From: Sphingobium sp. OAS761
Lineage (GTDB): Bacteria; Pseudomonadota; Alphaproteobacteria; Sphingomonadales; Sphingomonadaceae
NCBI RefSeq assembly: GCF_024168485.1
Contig: NZ_JALJVY010000007.1
Span: forward strand, 124,001-188,000
Length of the DNA: 64,000 nt
Direction: 5' to 3'
Each line of letters starts with the position of its first letter. Position 1 is the first letter of the stretch. The notes under the pieces are model-generated. The model did not search any database. It was not told the origin of the DNA and worked only from the letters and a program-made list of their open reading frames with translations. A program made the translations under genes and the position numbers. Below are positions 24,301 to 33,034 of the stretch, piece by piece.

Positions 24301-26610
24301 TCAGAATTTATATCCCAGCGTCAGGATGGCAGACCGCCCTTCCCCCACCCGCGCCCACTGCGCGGAGGTGGTGGCGCCGTTGCGGACGCCGGTGAAATAG
24401 GTCTTGTCGGTGAAGTTCTTGACGTTGAGCTGGGCCGAGAGACCCGGCATGAAATCATAGGCCAGCATCGCATTGTGGATCAGATAATCGTCCACCTGGT
24501 AGATGGCGCCGCTGGTCGTCGAATTCAGGTCGAACTTGCCCTGATAGGTGAAGCCGTAGCCCAGCTTCAGCCCGAACGGCAGCGTATAGGTGGTGAAGAC
24601 GCTGCCCGAATGCTTGGGCACATTGGTCAGCGCGGCACCCGCCAGCGGGTCGTCCAGACCGTCCGCGACACTGTGGATGATCTTGCTGTCGAGATAGGTG
24701 TAGTTGGCGGTGACGGTCCAGTCGGGCGTGATCTGCCCGTTGGCGCCGAGCGCGATGCCGTCGACACGCGACTTGCCGTCCAGTTGCATCTCGCCGAGCG
24801 GATTGTCGTCGCTGATGATGCCGGTCACCAGGAAATTGCTGCGCTCGTTGCGGAACAGCGCCGCCGTCAGCAACACACCCTCGCCAAGTTCGGCCTTGGC
24901 ACCGACCTCGTAACTTTTCGCGGTTTCAGGCTTCACGTTGCAGGATTCCGCCGTGCAGGACCCGTTGACCGAGCTTTTCGACGGGGTCCTGCTGTTGCCA
25001 TAGGCCAGATAGAGGCTGATCGCCTCCACCGGTTTGTAGTTCAGGCCCACGCGATAGGAGAAGAGATCGTCCTTATTATGGAATGTCGTGCCCGGCGTCA
25101 CCGTACCGCCGCTGGTGGGCGTCGCGCCTTCGACCGTGTCACGACGGAAGCTGCCCTTGTTATGTTCGTAGCGCACGCCGCCGCTCAGTTCGAAATGATC
25201 CGAAATCTTCATCGTATCGAACAGATAGACAGCGTAATTTTCCTGTTCGCCATGGTCGTAGCGCTGGGGGACGAAGGCAACCGACCCGGTGTAGACGTTG
25301 CTGCCATAGGTAAAGCCGTCCGGCCCGGGCACGATCGCGCCGGGATTGGCGATGTTGATCAGCGGATAGGTGACGGTCGATCCGTCCGCGTTGCGCTGGC
25401 TGTTGCCATGGGCAAGATCATATTTCTCCCAGGTCAGGGCACCGCCAACGACCAGCGTATGTTCGATGCCGGCGGTATCGAACACCGCTTTCAGGTCGAA
25501 CTGGTTGAACATGAGCTGATTGCGCGAATCCCGCGTCGTGCCGCGGGGGCCGGTGGGCAGATAATAGCCAGCGGGCACGGTGTCCGGACAGGCGCTGCCG
25601 TCCGGCAGGATTCCGCTCGCCAGGCAATAGGTCCCTTGCGGCGGATTGACGATGGTGAATTGCGTCACATCCTGCCAGCGGGTGAGGTTGCGGATGCTGA
25701 CCCTGTCGCTGAATTCATGCTCGAATGTCGCGGTAAGCTGGTCGATATTGGTTTCCTGCGTGTCGACATTGCGGAACCCGAAATAGTCGCTGCGGTGCGC
25801 GCCCGGCAACAGGCCGCCCAGCGCGGCAACGTAGGGCGCCCCATATTGCGGGACATTATTATCCTCCTGATGCAGATATTGCAGCGTGAGGCGGGTCGGG
25901 CTTTCGATACCGAAGGTGATGGACGGAGCGACGCCCCACCGCTTGTAGTCCTCCACATCACGGCCGGGCACATCGTTCTTGTGTGCCATGGCGTTGATAC
26001 GGAAAGCGATGAAGTCGCTGGCGCGGACGTTGGCGTCGATGGCGGCGCGATAATAATTGTCCGTGCCGATACCCGCATTGGCGACGATCTGCGTATCTGC
26101 CTGCGGACGCTTGGTCACGATATTGATCGACCCGCCGACCGCGCCGGCGCCGGCCGTCACCGAATTGGCGCCGTTCGTGACCTCGATCTGATCGATGTTG
26201 AAGGAATCGGTGCGGCTATATTGCGCACTGTCGCGAACGCCGTCGGTGGTGATATCGGTATTCGCCGAATAGCCGCGCAGGGTGATGTTGTCCCCATAAC
26301 CGCCGCCACCCTCGCCCGCACCGAATGTGATGCCCGGGACGGTCGACAGGACGTCGCGGAGGGTAAGGAGATTCTGCTGCTCGATGACCGTGTTGGTCAT
26401 GATGGTGATGGTCTGGGGCGTATCGCGCACCGGGCGGGTTGCCTTCGGGCTTTCCTGGCGCGCCGGCTGATCGACGATTGCGGTGTCGGTGACGGTAACG
26501 CCGCCGAGCGTGACGCCTTCGGTGGCATCCTGCGCATGTGCGCCGGACGCGAACGCGAGCGCGCCCACGCACCCCAAGGCCAGGAAAGACGGAGCGACGG
26601 ATTTAGACAT
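24301..26610 (-). CDS. TonB-dependent catecholate-type siderophore receptor (Fiu-like)
   Basis: 769 aa. Signal peptide (cut near AHAQ), a TonB-box-like EGVTLGGVTVTDTAI, a plug domain (PQTITIMTNTVIEQQNLLTL, GGSINIVTKRPQ) and a 22-strand barrel ending in the aromatic YKF. The SVTAGAGAVGGSINIVTKRP segment and overall length match siderophore receptors of the Fiu/CirA-like group. It imports ferric siderophores across the outer membrane with TonB energy. Ribosome site AAGGGGAT. An iron-box-like region lies immediately upstream, overlapping the end of the RHH gene. Confidence 0.93.
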   Translation of the reverse strand: MSKSVAPSFLALGCVGALAFASGAHAQDATEGVTLGGVTVTDTAIVDQPARQESPKATRPVRDTPQTITIMTNTVIEQQNLLTLRDVLSTVPGITFGAGEGGGGYGDNITLRGYSANTDITTDGVRDSAQYSRTDSFNIDQIEVTNGANSVTAGAGAVGGSINIVTKRPQADTQIVANAGIGTDNYYRAAIDANVRASDFIAFRINAMAHKNDVPGRDVEDYKRWGVAPSITFGIESPTRLTLQYLHQEDNNVPQYGAPYVAALGGLLPGAHRSDYFGFRNVDTQETNIDQLTATFEHEFSDRVSIRNLTRWQDVTQFTIVNPPQGTYCLASGILPDGSACPDTVPAGYYLPTGPRGTTRDSRNQLMFNQFDLKAVFDTAGIEHTLVVGGALTWEKYDLAHGNSQRNADGSTVTYPLINIANPGAIVPGPDGFTYGSNVYTGSVAFVPQRYDHGEQENYAVYLFDTMKISDHFELSGGVRYEHNKGSFRRDTVEGATPTSGGTVTPGTTFHNKDDLFSYRVGLNYKPVEAISLYLAYGNSRTPSKSSVNGSCTAESCNVKPETAKSYEVGAKAELGEGVLLTAALFRNERSNFLVTGIISDDNPLGEMQLDGKSRVDGIALGANGQITPDWTVTANYTYLDSKIIHSVADGLDDPLAGAALTNVPKHSGSVFTTYTLPFGLKLGYGFTYQGKFDLNSTTSGAIYQVDDYLIHNAMLAYDFMPGLSAQLNVKNFTDKTYFTGVRNGATTSAQWARVGEGRSAILTLGYKF

Positions 26611-26640
26611 AAGACAGATCCCCTTTATGAGTTGGGCACC

Positions 26641-26693
26641 TGCTATTGCGACCCGTTCGCAAAGTCAATGCTATTGCGAATGACTCTTATTTT
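26641..26693 (-). promoter_or_regulatory. clustered Fur-box-like repeats upstream of the siderophore receptor
   Basis: The motif TGCTATTGCGA occurs twice (26641-26651 and 26669-26679). Between them is an inverted pair TTGCGA...TCGCAA, and the second copy continues into TTGCGAATGACTCTTATTTT, the best single Fur-like match. The cluster is 30-85 nt upstream of the receptor ATG and runs into the last codons of the RHH gene. Several iron-regulator dimers could bind. Confidence 0.55.
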
Positions 26694-26970
26694 TATCGTC
26701 GAGAGCGCGTCCGAACAGCCAGCAACGGATCGCGCTGGCCAGATTCGGGGGGGCCGGCACGGCAAGGCGAGTCGCATCGATCCGCGCAATGAGGGCGTTG
26801 ACAGGCAGTTGCTCCTCGGCCGCGCGATCGCGCAACGCCGACCAGAAAAGGGGTTCCAGGCTGACCGCCGTCTGGTGCCCGGCGATCGTCACGCTCCGTT
26901 TGACCGGCGCGGCGAAGGGCGAGCCCTCCGCTCGCCCGGCAGCACTGTCGGGAGGACCGCCGTCCCGCAT
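26671..26970 (-). CDS. ribbon-helix-helix domain protein
   Basis: 99 aa. The RHH fold covers residues 24-70: VKRSVTIAGHQTAVSLEPLF supplies the DNA-contacting strand, then two helices (FWSALRDRAAEEQLPVNALI, ARIDATRL). Its ATG overlaps the phbB stop as TGATG, so translation is coupled. RHH proteins of this kind commonly follow phbB in sphingomonads; a DNA-binding role is likely but the target is unknown. The last codons overlap the iron-box cluster of the receptor promoter. Confidence 0.82.
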   Translation of the reverse strand: MRDGGPPDSAAGRAEGSPFAAPVKRSVTIAGHQTAVSLEPLFWSALRDRAAEEQLPVNALIARIDATRLAVPAPPNLASAIRCWLFGRALDDKNKSHSQ

Positions 26971-27692
26971 CAATACATGTGCTGGCCGCCGTTGATGGAC
27001 AGGGTGCTGCCCGTCACGAAACCGGCCTCGTCGCTGCACAGGAAGGCTACACCACGCGCGATTTCCTCTGCATGGCCGAGCCGCCCGACAGGGATTTTCG
27101 CGACGATCTTGTCCAGGACGGCCGCCGGGACGGCTGCCACCATGTCCGTGTCGATATAGCCGGGCGCGATCGCATTGACCGTCACGCCTGACTTTGCGCC
27201 CTCCTGCGCCAGCGCCTTGGTGAAACCGTGAATGCCCGATTTGGCGGCGGCATAATTCACCTGCCCATATTGCCCGGCCTGGCCGTTTACCGACCCGATA
27301 TTGACGATGCGCCCCCATCCCCTTTCGCGCATGCCGCCGAACGTCGCCTTGGCCATGTTGAAGCATCCGCCGAGATTGATGCGCATCACCTCGTTCCAGT
27401 CGTCGAAGCTCATCTTGGCCAGTACGCCGTCGCGCGTGATGCCCGCATTATTGACCACGATGTCGACGGGGCCGAGGGAATCCGCCACTTGGGCGCAGCC
27501 ATCAAGGCATGCCTGATGATCGCCCACGTCCCATTTGAACGCCCTGATGCCGGTCGCATCGGTGAAGGCCTGGGCTTTTGCGTCATTGCCTGCATAGTTG
27601 GCGGCAACGGAACAACCCATGTTGCGCAAGGCTACGCTGATGGCTTCGCCGATGCCACGCGTTCCGCCCGTCACGATAGCCACCTTCGACAT
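26970..27692 (-). CDS. phbB: acetoacetyl-CoA reductase
   Basis: 240 aa, short-chain dehydrogenase fold. NADPH-binding loop VTGGTRGIGEAI, NNAGITRD, and catalytic Ser/Tyr/Lys in IGSVNGQAGQYGQVNYAAAK. The GQAGQYGQVNY and NGGQHMY endings are typical of PhbB/PhaB, which reduces acetoacetyl-CoA to (R)-3-hydroxybutyryl-CoA for polyhydroxybutyrate. The ATG at 27692 follows GGGAGGA. It lies 23 nt after hemH and overlaps the RHH gene. phaA/phaC are not in the window. Confidence 0.92.
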   Translation of the reverse strand: MSKVAIVTGGTRGIGEAISVALRNMGCSVAANYAGNDAKAQAFTDATGIRAFKWDVGDHQACLDGCAQVADSLGPVDIVVNNAGITRDGVLAKMSFDDWNEVMRINLGGCFNMAKATFGGMRERGWGRIVNIGSVNGQAGQYGQVNYAAAKSGIHGFTKALAQEGAKSGVTVNAIAPGYIDTDMVAAVPAAVLDKIVAKIPVGRLGHAEEIARGVAFLCSDEAGFVTGSTLSINGGQHMY

Positions 27693-27715
27693 GTGCGCAT
27701 CCTCCCAGTAACGGG

Positions 27716-28717
27716 TCAGTCCATCCAACCCAAAAGTTCTCGGCTCAGCAGCCTATGGTAGAGAATGATAGCTTCCGCCGACGCGTTTAGACAGGGCAAA
27801 TAGGCGAATTTTTCGCCGCCGGCGGATAAAAAAACATCTTTCGCACGCAGGGCGATTTCTTCCAGCGTCTCGAGGCAATCCGCCGAGAAACCGGGCGTGG
27901 AAACGGCCACCTTCGCCACACCATTCTGTACCAATCGGGTAAGAACGGCCTCCGTTTCCGGTTCGAGCCATTTTGCGCGTCCGAAGCGCGACTGAAAGCT
28001 CATATGAACAGGCAGCGACAGCGCTTCCCGAAGCAGCCTGCTCGTCTTCACGGCCTGACAATGATAGGGATCGCCCAGATGCAGGGTCCGTTCCGGCATT
28101 CCGTGAAAACTCAGCAGCAGGGCGTCAGGCACGAAGTCGAGTTGCGCGATGTGATTCGCTATCGAATGCCGGAGGGCGTCGATATAAGCCGGATCGTCAT
28201 GGTAGGGCGGCAAGGTCCGGACGGCCGGTTGCCACCGCATGGTGGCGAGCGCCGCAAAGGCCGCGTCATTGGCCGTGGCCGTCGTCGCCGCGCTATATTG
28301 CGGGTAAAGCGGGGCGATCAATATTCTGTCGCATCCGGCCGCCTTCATCGCCGCCAACCGGTCGGCGATGGCGGGGTTGCCATAGCGCATCGCCCAATCG
28401 ACTACGCATCTTTCCCCCATCACCGCCCGCAACGCTTCGGCTGTCGCCCGCGTATGAACGGCCAGAGGTGACCCTTCGGCCGTCCAGACCTGCCGATAGG
28501 CATGGGCCGACCTGCGCGGTCGTGTCGTGAGGATCACACCTCGCAGGATCGGCTGCCACAGAAGCGGCGGTATTTCCACCACGCGGCGGTCGGACAGGAA
28601 TTGCTTCAGATAGCGACGGACCGATCCGGCATCCGGCGCGTCGGGCGTTCCCAGGTTGATCAGCAATATGCCGATCCTGGACGAAGGAATGTCGGGATGT
28701 CCGTCGGGCCTGGTCAT
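27716..28717 (-). CDS. hemH: ferrochelatase
   Basis: 333 aa. Inserts Fe2+ into protoporphyrin IX, the last step of heme synthesis. Conserved blocks: GILLINLGTPDAPDAGSVRR, the metal-site His in LLLSFHGMPERTLHLGDPYH, FQSRFGRAKWLEPETEAVL and VSTPGFSADCLETLEEIALR. The ATG at 28717 overlaps the stop of the preceding oxidoreductase gene by 4 nt (ATGA), so the two are translationally coupled. The longer open frame upstream lacks family similarity. Confidence 0.95.
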   Translation of the reverse strand: MTRPDGHPDIPSSRIGILLINLGTPDAPDAGSVRRYLKQFLSDRRVVEIPPLLWQPILRGVILTTRPRRSAHAYRQVWTAEGSPLAVHTRATAEALRAVMGERCVVDWAMRYGNPAIADRLAAMKAAGCDRILIAPLYPQYSAATTATANDAAFAALATMRWQPAVRTLPPYHDDPAYIDALRHSIANHIAQLDFVPDALLLSFHGMPERTLHLGDPYHCQAVKTSRLLREALSLPVHMSFQSRFGRAKWLEPETEAVLTRLVQNGVAKVAVSTPGFSADCLETLEEIALRAKDVFLSAGGEKFAYLPCLNASAEAIILYHRLLSRELLGWMD

Positions 28718-30981
28718 GCGGCGCCCACTAGCGGAAGATTGCGGATGCGCTGTCCTGTCCATGTGTACAGGGCATTGGCGATCGCGGGTGCGACCAGTGG
28801 CGCTGCAAGGTCGCTGACGCCCGTGGGATCGGCGGTGCTGCGGATCAATTCCACGGTAACCTCCCCCACGTCGCCCAGCCGCGGCAGGTTCATGCGCCCC
28901 AGTATCGCGCGCGTGGGCATCCCGCCTGCATAGGAGACCGAGGCGCCGGTCGCATAGGCCATGCCCTGGATCAAGCCGCCTTCGATCTGCTGGCGGGCGA
29001 CATCGGGATTGACCTGATCCCCCACGTCGACGGCGGCGACGATTCGGCTGATCGTCAGCCGGTCGCCGCTCATCGCCGCCTCGACCAATATGGCCGCATA
29101 GGCGCCGCCCATCATGTGCGCGGCGATCCCCTGCCCGCTTCCGGGAATACCTCCCTGCCATCCCCCCATCGCGGCCGCAGTCGTCAGGCAATGGGCCAGT
29201 CGAGGATTCCCGCCCAGCATCTGGATCCGGAAGGACATTGCCTCCATCCCGGACAGATGCGCGAGTTCGTCAATGAAGCTTTCGGTAAAGAAGGCGCCGT
29301 GCAGATGCGCGTTGCCGCGCATGAACCCGACCGGCAATCCGACATCTGCGGGATAATGGTCCACGGCCCAGTTGGGAATGGCATAAGGCGGCACCATGCC
29401 CGCCACCGCCAGGCGCGACGCACGCCCGGAAGCATCGGCCGCCGCTTCGTGCGGCGCCCGCCCCCGTGCGATGCGGCCCCATGTCTGGTCCATGGCGCAT
29501 GGCGCCGATATTTTGGCGAGCCATCCTTCCACCGCACCGTTGCGACCGAGCTTGGCCGCCATGCGAGCATGGGCGGGGGCTGCCGGGCGATCCTGGATAA
29601 CGTCTTCCAGCCGGGACCAGAGCAGCTGGACGGGCCGCCCCATCTCGCGCGCGATCAAGGCCGCCTGAACCCCCGCATCGGCATCCATCGCCCGTCCAAG
29701 GGAGCCGCCGGCGTGCAGCGGGTAGATGGTGACCGCATCTTCCCCCATGTCGAGCGCCCGGGCGATGGCGGCGCGGGCAAGGCCGGGCGCCTGTGTCGCC
29801 ATCCACACTTCCGCCCCGCCGTCGGTCACCCGCGCCGTGGCGCAGGGCGGTTCCAGCGACAGATGCAGGCCTGCATCCACCTGATATTCACTGGCAACAA
29901 TGGTCGCGCCTTCGAACACCGGCAACAGCTCGCCCTGCGCATAGAGGCGTCGGCCCGCATCGCCCGCAAAGCCGGTCTCAAGCATTTCGTCGATCGATTC
30001 GCTGCTCACCGGCCGTCCTTGCAGCCGGAACAGGGGGTCGCTGAGATCCAGAGCCCGGTTCGCGGCCCACCAGTTGCTCGCCACGGCCGCCACCCAACGC
30101 TCGTTGCGCACCAGTTTCAGGAAGGCCGTGACGCTCGCCGCTGCGCGCTCGTCCACCCGGTCAAGCACCGCATCGCCGATCGGCCCCTGCCTGATCGAGG
30201 CATAGACCATATCCGGCAAGCGGATGTCCGCGGCGAAATTATGCGTGCCGTCAATCTTCGAGGGCGTATCGAGTCTGGGAACGTCCTGCCCCCACAGGCG
30301 ATCGACCTGCCCCTGACGCAACGGCAATATGTCGGGCAGATCCAGGCGGGACGCTTCTTCGACCACATCCCCGATTTTCAGGCGCCGTTCCGCGCCATCC
30401 GTAATCAGGCCGTCGCGTATGTCGCAACTTTCCCAGGGAACATTCCAGCGCGCGGCGGCCGCCTTGCACAAGAGCAGGCGGGCTGCGGCGCCGGCATCGC
30501 GATAGGCCTCGTGAAACATCGGCACCGACGTACCGGCCCCTGTCAGCATCAGGGCGCCCCGCACGGCATATTGGTCCAGAACCCAGTCGCCCGCTCCGCC
30601 GAGCAACCGCGTCCAGTCGCTGCCAAGCCATTCGCGCGCCAGCAGCGTGTTGGCATAGAGCGGGCTTACCGGCGCGCTTTGCACCGCGATCGTCCGCCAG
30701 TCCGCGCCCAGCTCGTCGGCCAGTATCTGGGGCAGGACAGTGGTCACCCCCTGGCCCATTTCGGTCTGCGGCACCACGACGATGATCTGCCCGTTCCGGT
30801 CGATCTTCAGGAAAGCGTTGACGATCGTCTCGCCCGGTGCGGCGTTGAGATTTGGCCGATAGCTGCGCGGCCATGCCCCCCATGCCAGCAACAGCCCGGC
30901 GGCGGCACCGCCGCCTATCAGCAAGGTCCGCCTGTCAATGCCCGATCGCCTGCCGGCCTGCTTCCGCGGTGCGCGCCCCAT
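28714..30981 (-). CDS. molybdopterin-binding oxidoreductase, isoquinoline 1-oxidoreductase beta-type
   Basis: 755 aa. Tat-type signal (GIDRRTLLIGGGAAAGLLLA) directs a folded cofactor protein to the periplasm. The xanthine-dehydrogenase-type molybdenum domains follow, duplicated in the IorB manner: VVVPQTEMGQGVTTVLPQIL, GAGTSVPMFHEAYRDAGAAA, LYPLHAGGSLGRAMDADAGV-like blocks and GSGQGIAAHMMGGAYAAILV. It oxidises an unknown aromatic or aldehyde substrate. The small [2Fe-2S] subunit that normally partners it is not adjacent. The stop overlaps the hemH start. I chose the ATG at 30981, directly before the signal. Confidence 0.88.
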   Translation of the reverse strand: MGRAPRKQAGRRSGIDRRTLLIGGGAAAGLLLAWGAWPRSYRPNLNAAPGETIVNAFLKIDRNGQIIVVVPQTEMGQGVTTVLPQILADELGADWRTIAVQSAPVSPLYANTLLAREWLGSDWTRLLGGAGDWVLDQYAVRGALMLTGAGTSVPMFHEAYRDAGAAARLLLCKAAAARWNVPWESCDIRDGLITDGAERRLKIGDVVEEASRLDLPDILPLRQGQVDRLWGQDVPRLDTPSKIDGTHNFAADIRLPDMVYASIRQGPIGDAVLDRVDERAAASVTAFLKLVRNERWVAAVASNWWAANRALDLSDPLFRLQGRPVSSESIDEMLETGFAGDAGRRLYAQGELLPVFEGATIVASEYQVDAGLHLSLEPPCATARVTDGGAEVWMATQAPGLARAAIARALDMGEDAVTIYPLHAGGSLGRAMDADAGVQAALIAREMGRPVQLLWSRLEDVIQDRPAAPAHARMAAKLGRNGAVEGWLAKISAPCAMDQTWGRIARGRAPHEAAADASGRASRLAVAGMVPPYAIPNWAVDHYPADVGLPVGFMRGNAHLHGAFFTESFIDELAHLSGMEAMSFRIQMLGGNPRLAHCLTTAAAMGGWQGGIPGSGQGIAAHMMGGAYAAILVEAAMSGDRLTISRIVAAVDVGDQVNPDVARQQIEGGLIQGMAYATGASVSYAGGMPTRAILGRMNLPRLGDVGEVTVELIRSTADPTGVSDLAAPLVAPAIANALYTWTGQRIRNLPLVGAA

Positions 30982-31019
30982 GGCCGCCTGATACCGGCGC
31001 GCGACCGGCGTGGAAAGCC

Positions 31020-31454
31020 TTAATCCGCAGGTAAGGGCGCGAGTCCCAGGCGTTTGATCTCGATGACCGGGCAACGGTCCATCACGACTTTCAGCCCGGC
31101 TGCTTCCGCGCGGGCGGCAGCGTCGGGATTGACCACCGCCAGTTGCATCCACACCGACTTCGCACCGATGGCGATGGCATCGTCGACGGCCTGGCCGGCC
31201 GCTTCGCTGCGGCGGAATATGTCGACCATGTCGATCGGCACGCCGATGTCGGACAGGCTGTTCCAGACAAATTCGCCGTGGACATGCTCGCCGGCGATCT
31301 GCGGATTGACCGGCAACACCCGGTAGCCGTGATCCTGAAGGAATTTCATGACGGTATAGCTGGGGCGGTCGGGCCGATCAGAAATACCGACGAGCGCTAT
31401 GGTGCGCACGCCTCCCAACAGATCGGCGATGTCGTGCGATGCGGTAAGCGGCAT
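31020..31454 (-). CDS. CoA-binding domain protein (YccU-like)
   Basis: 144 aa, a single Rossmann CoA-binding domain: [58 protein letters not shown] and [13 protein letters not shown]. The family binds CoA or an acyl-CoA; a physiological role is not defined. Strong AAGGAGG ribosome site before the ATG at 31454. First gene of the minus-strand run leading to hemH and phbB, and divergent from the GNAT gene. Confidence 0.9.
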   Translation of the reverse strand: MPLTASHDIADLLGGVRTIALVGISDRPDRPSYTVMKFLQDHGYRVLPVNPQIAGEHVHGEFVWNSLSDIGVPIDMVDIFRRSEAAGQAVDDAIAIGAKSVWMQLAVVNPDAAARAEAAGLKVVMDRCPVIEIKRLGLAPLPAD

Positions 31455-31534
31455 GAATGTCCTCCTTCGGCGGAAGGACGTCCGTCTCGGGCGATCCGTT
31501 CCATCCGCACGGCAATCGGTATAGCATCTCGGCC

Positions 31535-31993
31535 ATGTTTGACATCCGTCCTGACGACCTGAGCGATGCACGGACCTGTGGCCTGCTCGCCCTGCATCTC
31601 GCCGGGATGCAGGCGACGTCACCAGCGGACAGCGTGTTCGCGCTCGACCTGACCGGCCTGCAAACTCCCGACATACAGGTGTGGACCGCCTGGGACGGCA
31701 GCAGCATAGCGGGAGTCGGCGCGTTGCGCACCGTCAGTGCCGGTCATGGCGAGATCAAGTCGATGCGCACTCATCCCGATCATCTGCGCCGGGGTGTCGG
31801 TACCGCGATGCTGCGGCACCTTATCGCGCAGGCACGCGCCCGGGGGATAAGCAGGCTGAGCCTGGAAACAGGCAGCGGAGCGGCGTTCGAACCCGCCATT
31901 GCCCTCTATCGCGCAAACGGCTTCCGCGAAGGCCCCGCCTTCGGCGACTATCGCCAGAGCGCGTTCAACCGGTTTTTCCATCTCGACCTGTAA
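31535..31993 (+). CDS. GNAT-family N-acetyltransferase
   Basis: 152 aa. Acetyl-CoA-binding motif A is clear in [20 protein letters not shown] (R-x-x-G-x-G/A), followed by [20 protein letters not shown] and the C-terminal [13 protein letters not shown]. It resembles YafP/PhnO-like small acetyltransferases of unknown substrate. ATG 31535 is the natural start of the domain. Its TAA stop directly abuts the stop of the convergent Mrp gene, with no spacer. Confidence 0.88.
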   Translation: MFDIRPDDLSDARTCGLLALHLAGMQATSPADSVFALDLTGLQTPDIQVWTAWDGSSIAGVGALRTVSAGHGEIKSMRTHPDHLRRGVGTAMLRHLIAQARARGISRLSLETGSGAAFEPAIALYRANGFREGPAFGDYRQSAFNRFFHLDL

Positions 31994-32962
31994 TCAGCAC
32001 GCTATCATCCCGATCCGGTCCGCAACGGTCCGCGCGATCGCGCGAAAGGCGTCGCCATAGGGCCCATCCCCCGCTGCCGGAGGGTCCCCCGCGTCGGATT
32101 GCCGCCTGATGTCAATGGCCAGCGGGATACGTCCCAGGAACGGCAACCCCAGTTGCTGCGCGGTCGCTTCCGCGCCGCCCTGGCCGAAGGGATCCGAAAC
32201 CTCGCCGCAATGCGGGCAGGCATAGCCCGCCATATTCTCGACCAGCCCGAGCACCGGCACCCCGGCCTGTTCGAACAGGCTGATCGCCCGCGTCGCATCG
32301 ATGAGCGCCAGATCCTGGGGCGTCGATACGATGACGGTGCCCGCCGGCTTGTGCTTCTGTACCATGGACAACTGAATGTCTCCGGTGCCCGGCGGCAGGT
32401 CGACGACCAGCAATTCCACGTCGCCCCATTCCGCATCGATCAACTGGCCGAGCGCGCCGCTGACCATCGGGCCGCGCCAGGCCAGTGCCTTGCCGGGTTC
32501 GACCAGATGCGCCATCGAGAGCATCGGTATCCCCGCCACGCCGGTTACCGGCACCAGCTTCTTGTCGCGCGCGACAGGCTTGCGATCCTCGCTGCCCATC
32601 AGGCGCGCCTGCGACGGGCCGTAAATATCCGCGTCGACCAGTCCGACCCTGATCCCCAGCCGGGACAGGGCGACGGCCAGATTGGCCGACAGGGTGGATT
32701 TCCCGACACCGCCCTTGCCGGACGCCACCGCCAATATCCGCAACGCCCGGCGTTCAGCGGTCATCGCGATGCGCACGTCGGTAACGCCCGGCACCGTCAG
32801 TGCGCCCTCGCGTATGGCGGCGGCCAGCCCGTCACGCCGTTCGGGCGCAAGCCCGCCGACATCGAGCGCCAGCGTCATCACCCCGTCCTTGACGCGCGGC
32901 GTGCTGGCGCGACCGTCGGTCAGGGCGGAAAGGCGGGCGGCGAAATCAGTCAGGTCGGTCAT
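31994..32962 (-). CDS. apbC: Mrp/NBP35-type Fe-S cluster carrier ATPase
   Basis: 322 aa. An N-terminal MIP18-like segment (about 1-85) precedes the P-loop ATPase: VASGKGGVGKSTLSANLAVA, GLVDADIYGPSQARLMG and LLVVDLPPGTGDIQLSM. The Fe-S ligating pair is in GYACPHCGEVSDPFG (CPxC). It binds and transfers iron-sulfur clusters in the cytoplasm. Divergent from hflK with 72 nt between the starts. Confidence 0.94.
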   Translation of the reverse strand: MTDLTDFAARLSALTDGRASTPRVKDGVMTLALDVGGLAPERRDGLAAAIREGALTVPGVTDVRIAMTAERRALRILAVASGKGGVGKSTLSANLAVALSRLGIRVGLVDADIYGPSQARLMGSEDRKPVARDKKLVPVTGVAGIPMLSMAHLVEPGKALAWRGPMVSGALGQLIDAEWGDVELLVVDLPPGTGDIQLSMVQKHKPAGTVIVSTPQDLALIDATRAISLFEQAGVPVLGLVENMAGYACPHCGEVSDPFGQGGAEATAQQLGLPFLGRIPLAIDIRRQSDAGDPPAAGDGPYGDAFRAIARTVADRIGMIAC

Positions 32963-33034
32963 GGCGCGCCCTCTAGGAAATTATCGGAGCGATGGCACTG
33001 TTTTTCGCGCGCGACCCTTCCTATAGAAGGGCGC

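Noticed and set aside
23206..27159. 1317-codon plus-strand open frame across dioxygenase, tonB, receptor and RHH genes
   Set aside because: All four minus-strand genes have clear motifs; the plus frame is low-complexity Arg/Gly-rich sequence typical of shadows.
32099..33034. N-terminal extension of the hflK frame through the mrp gene
   Set aside because: It is antisense to mrp, whose Walker A and CPxC motifs are clear; HflK similarity starts at the ATG with a ribosome site at 33035.
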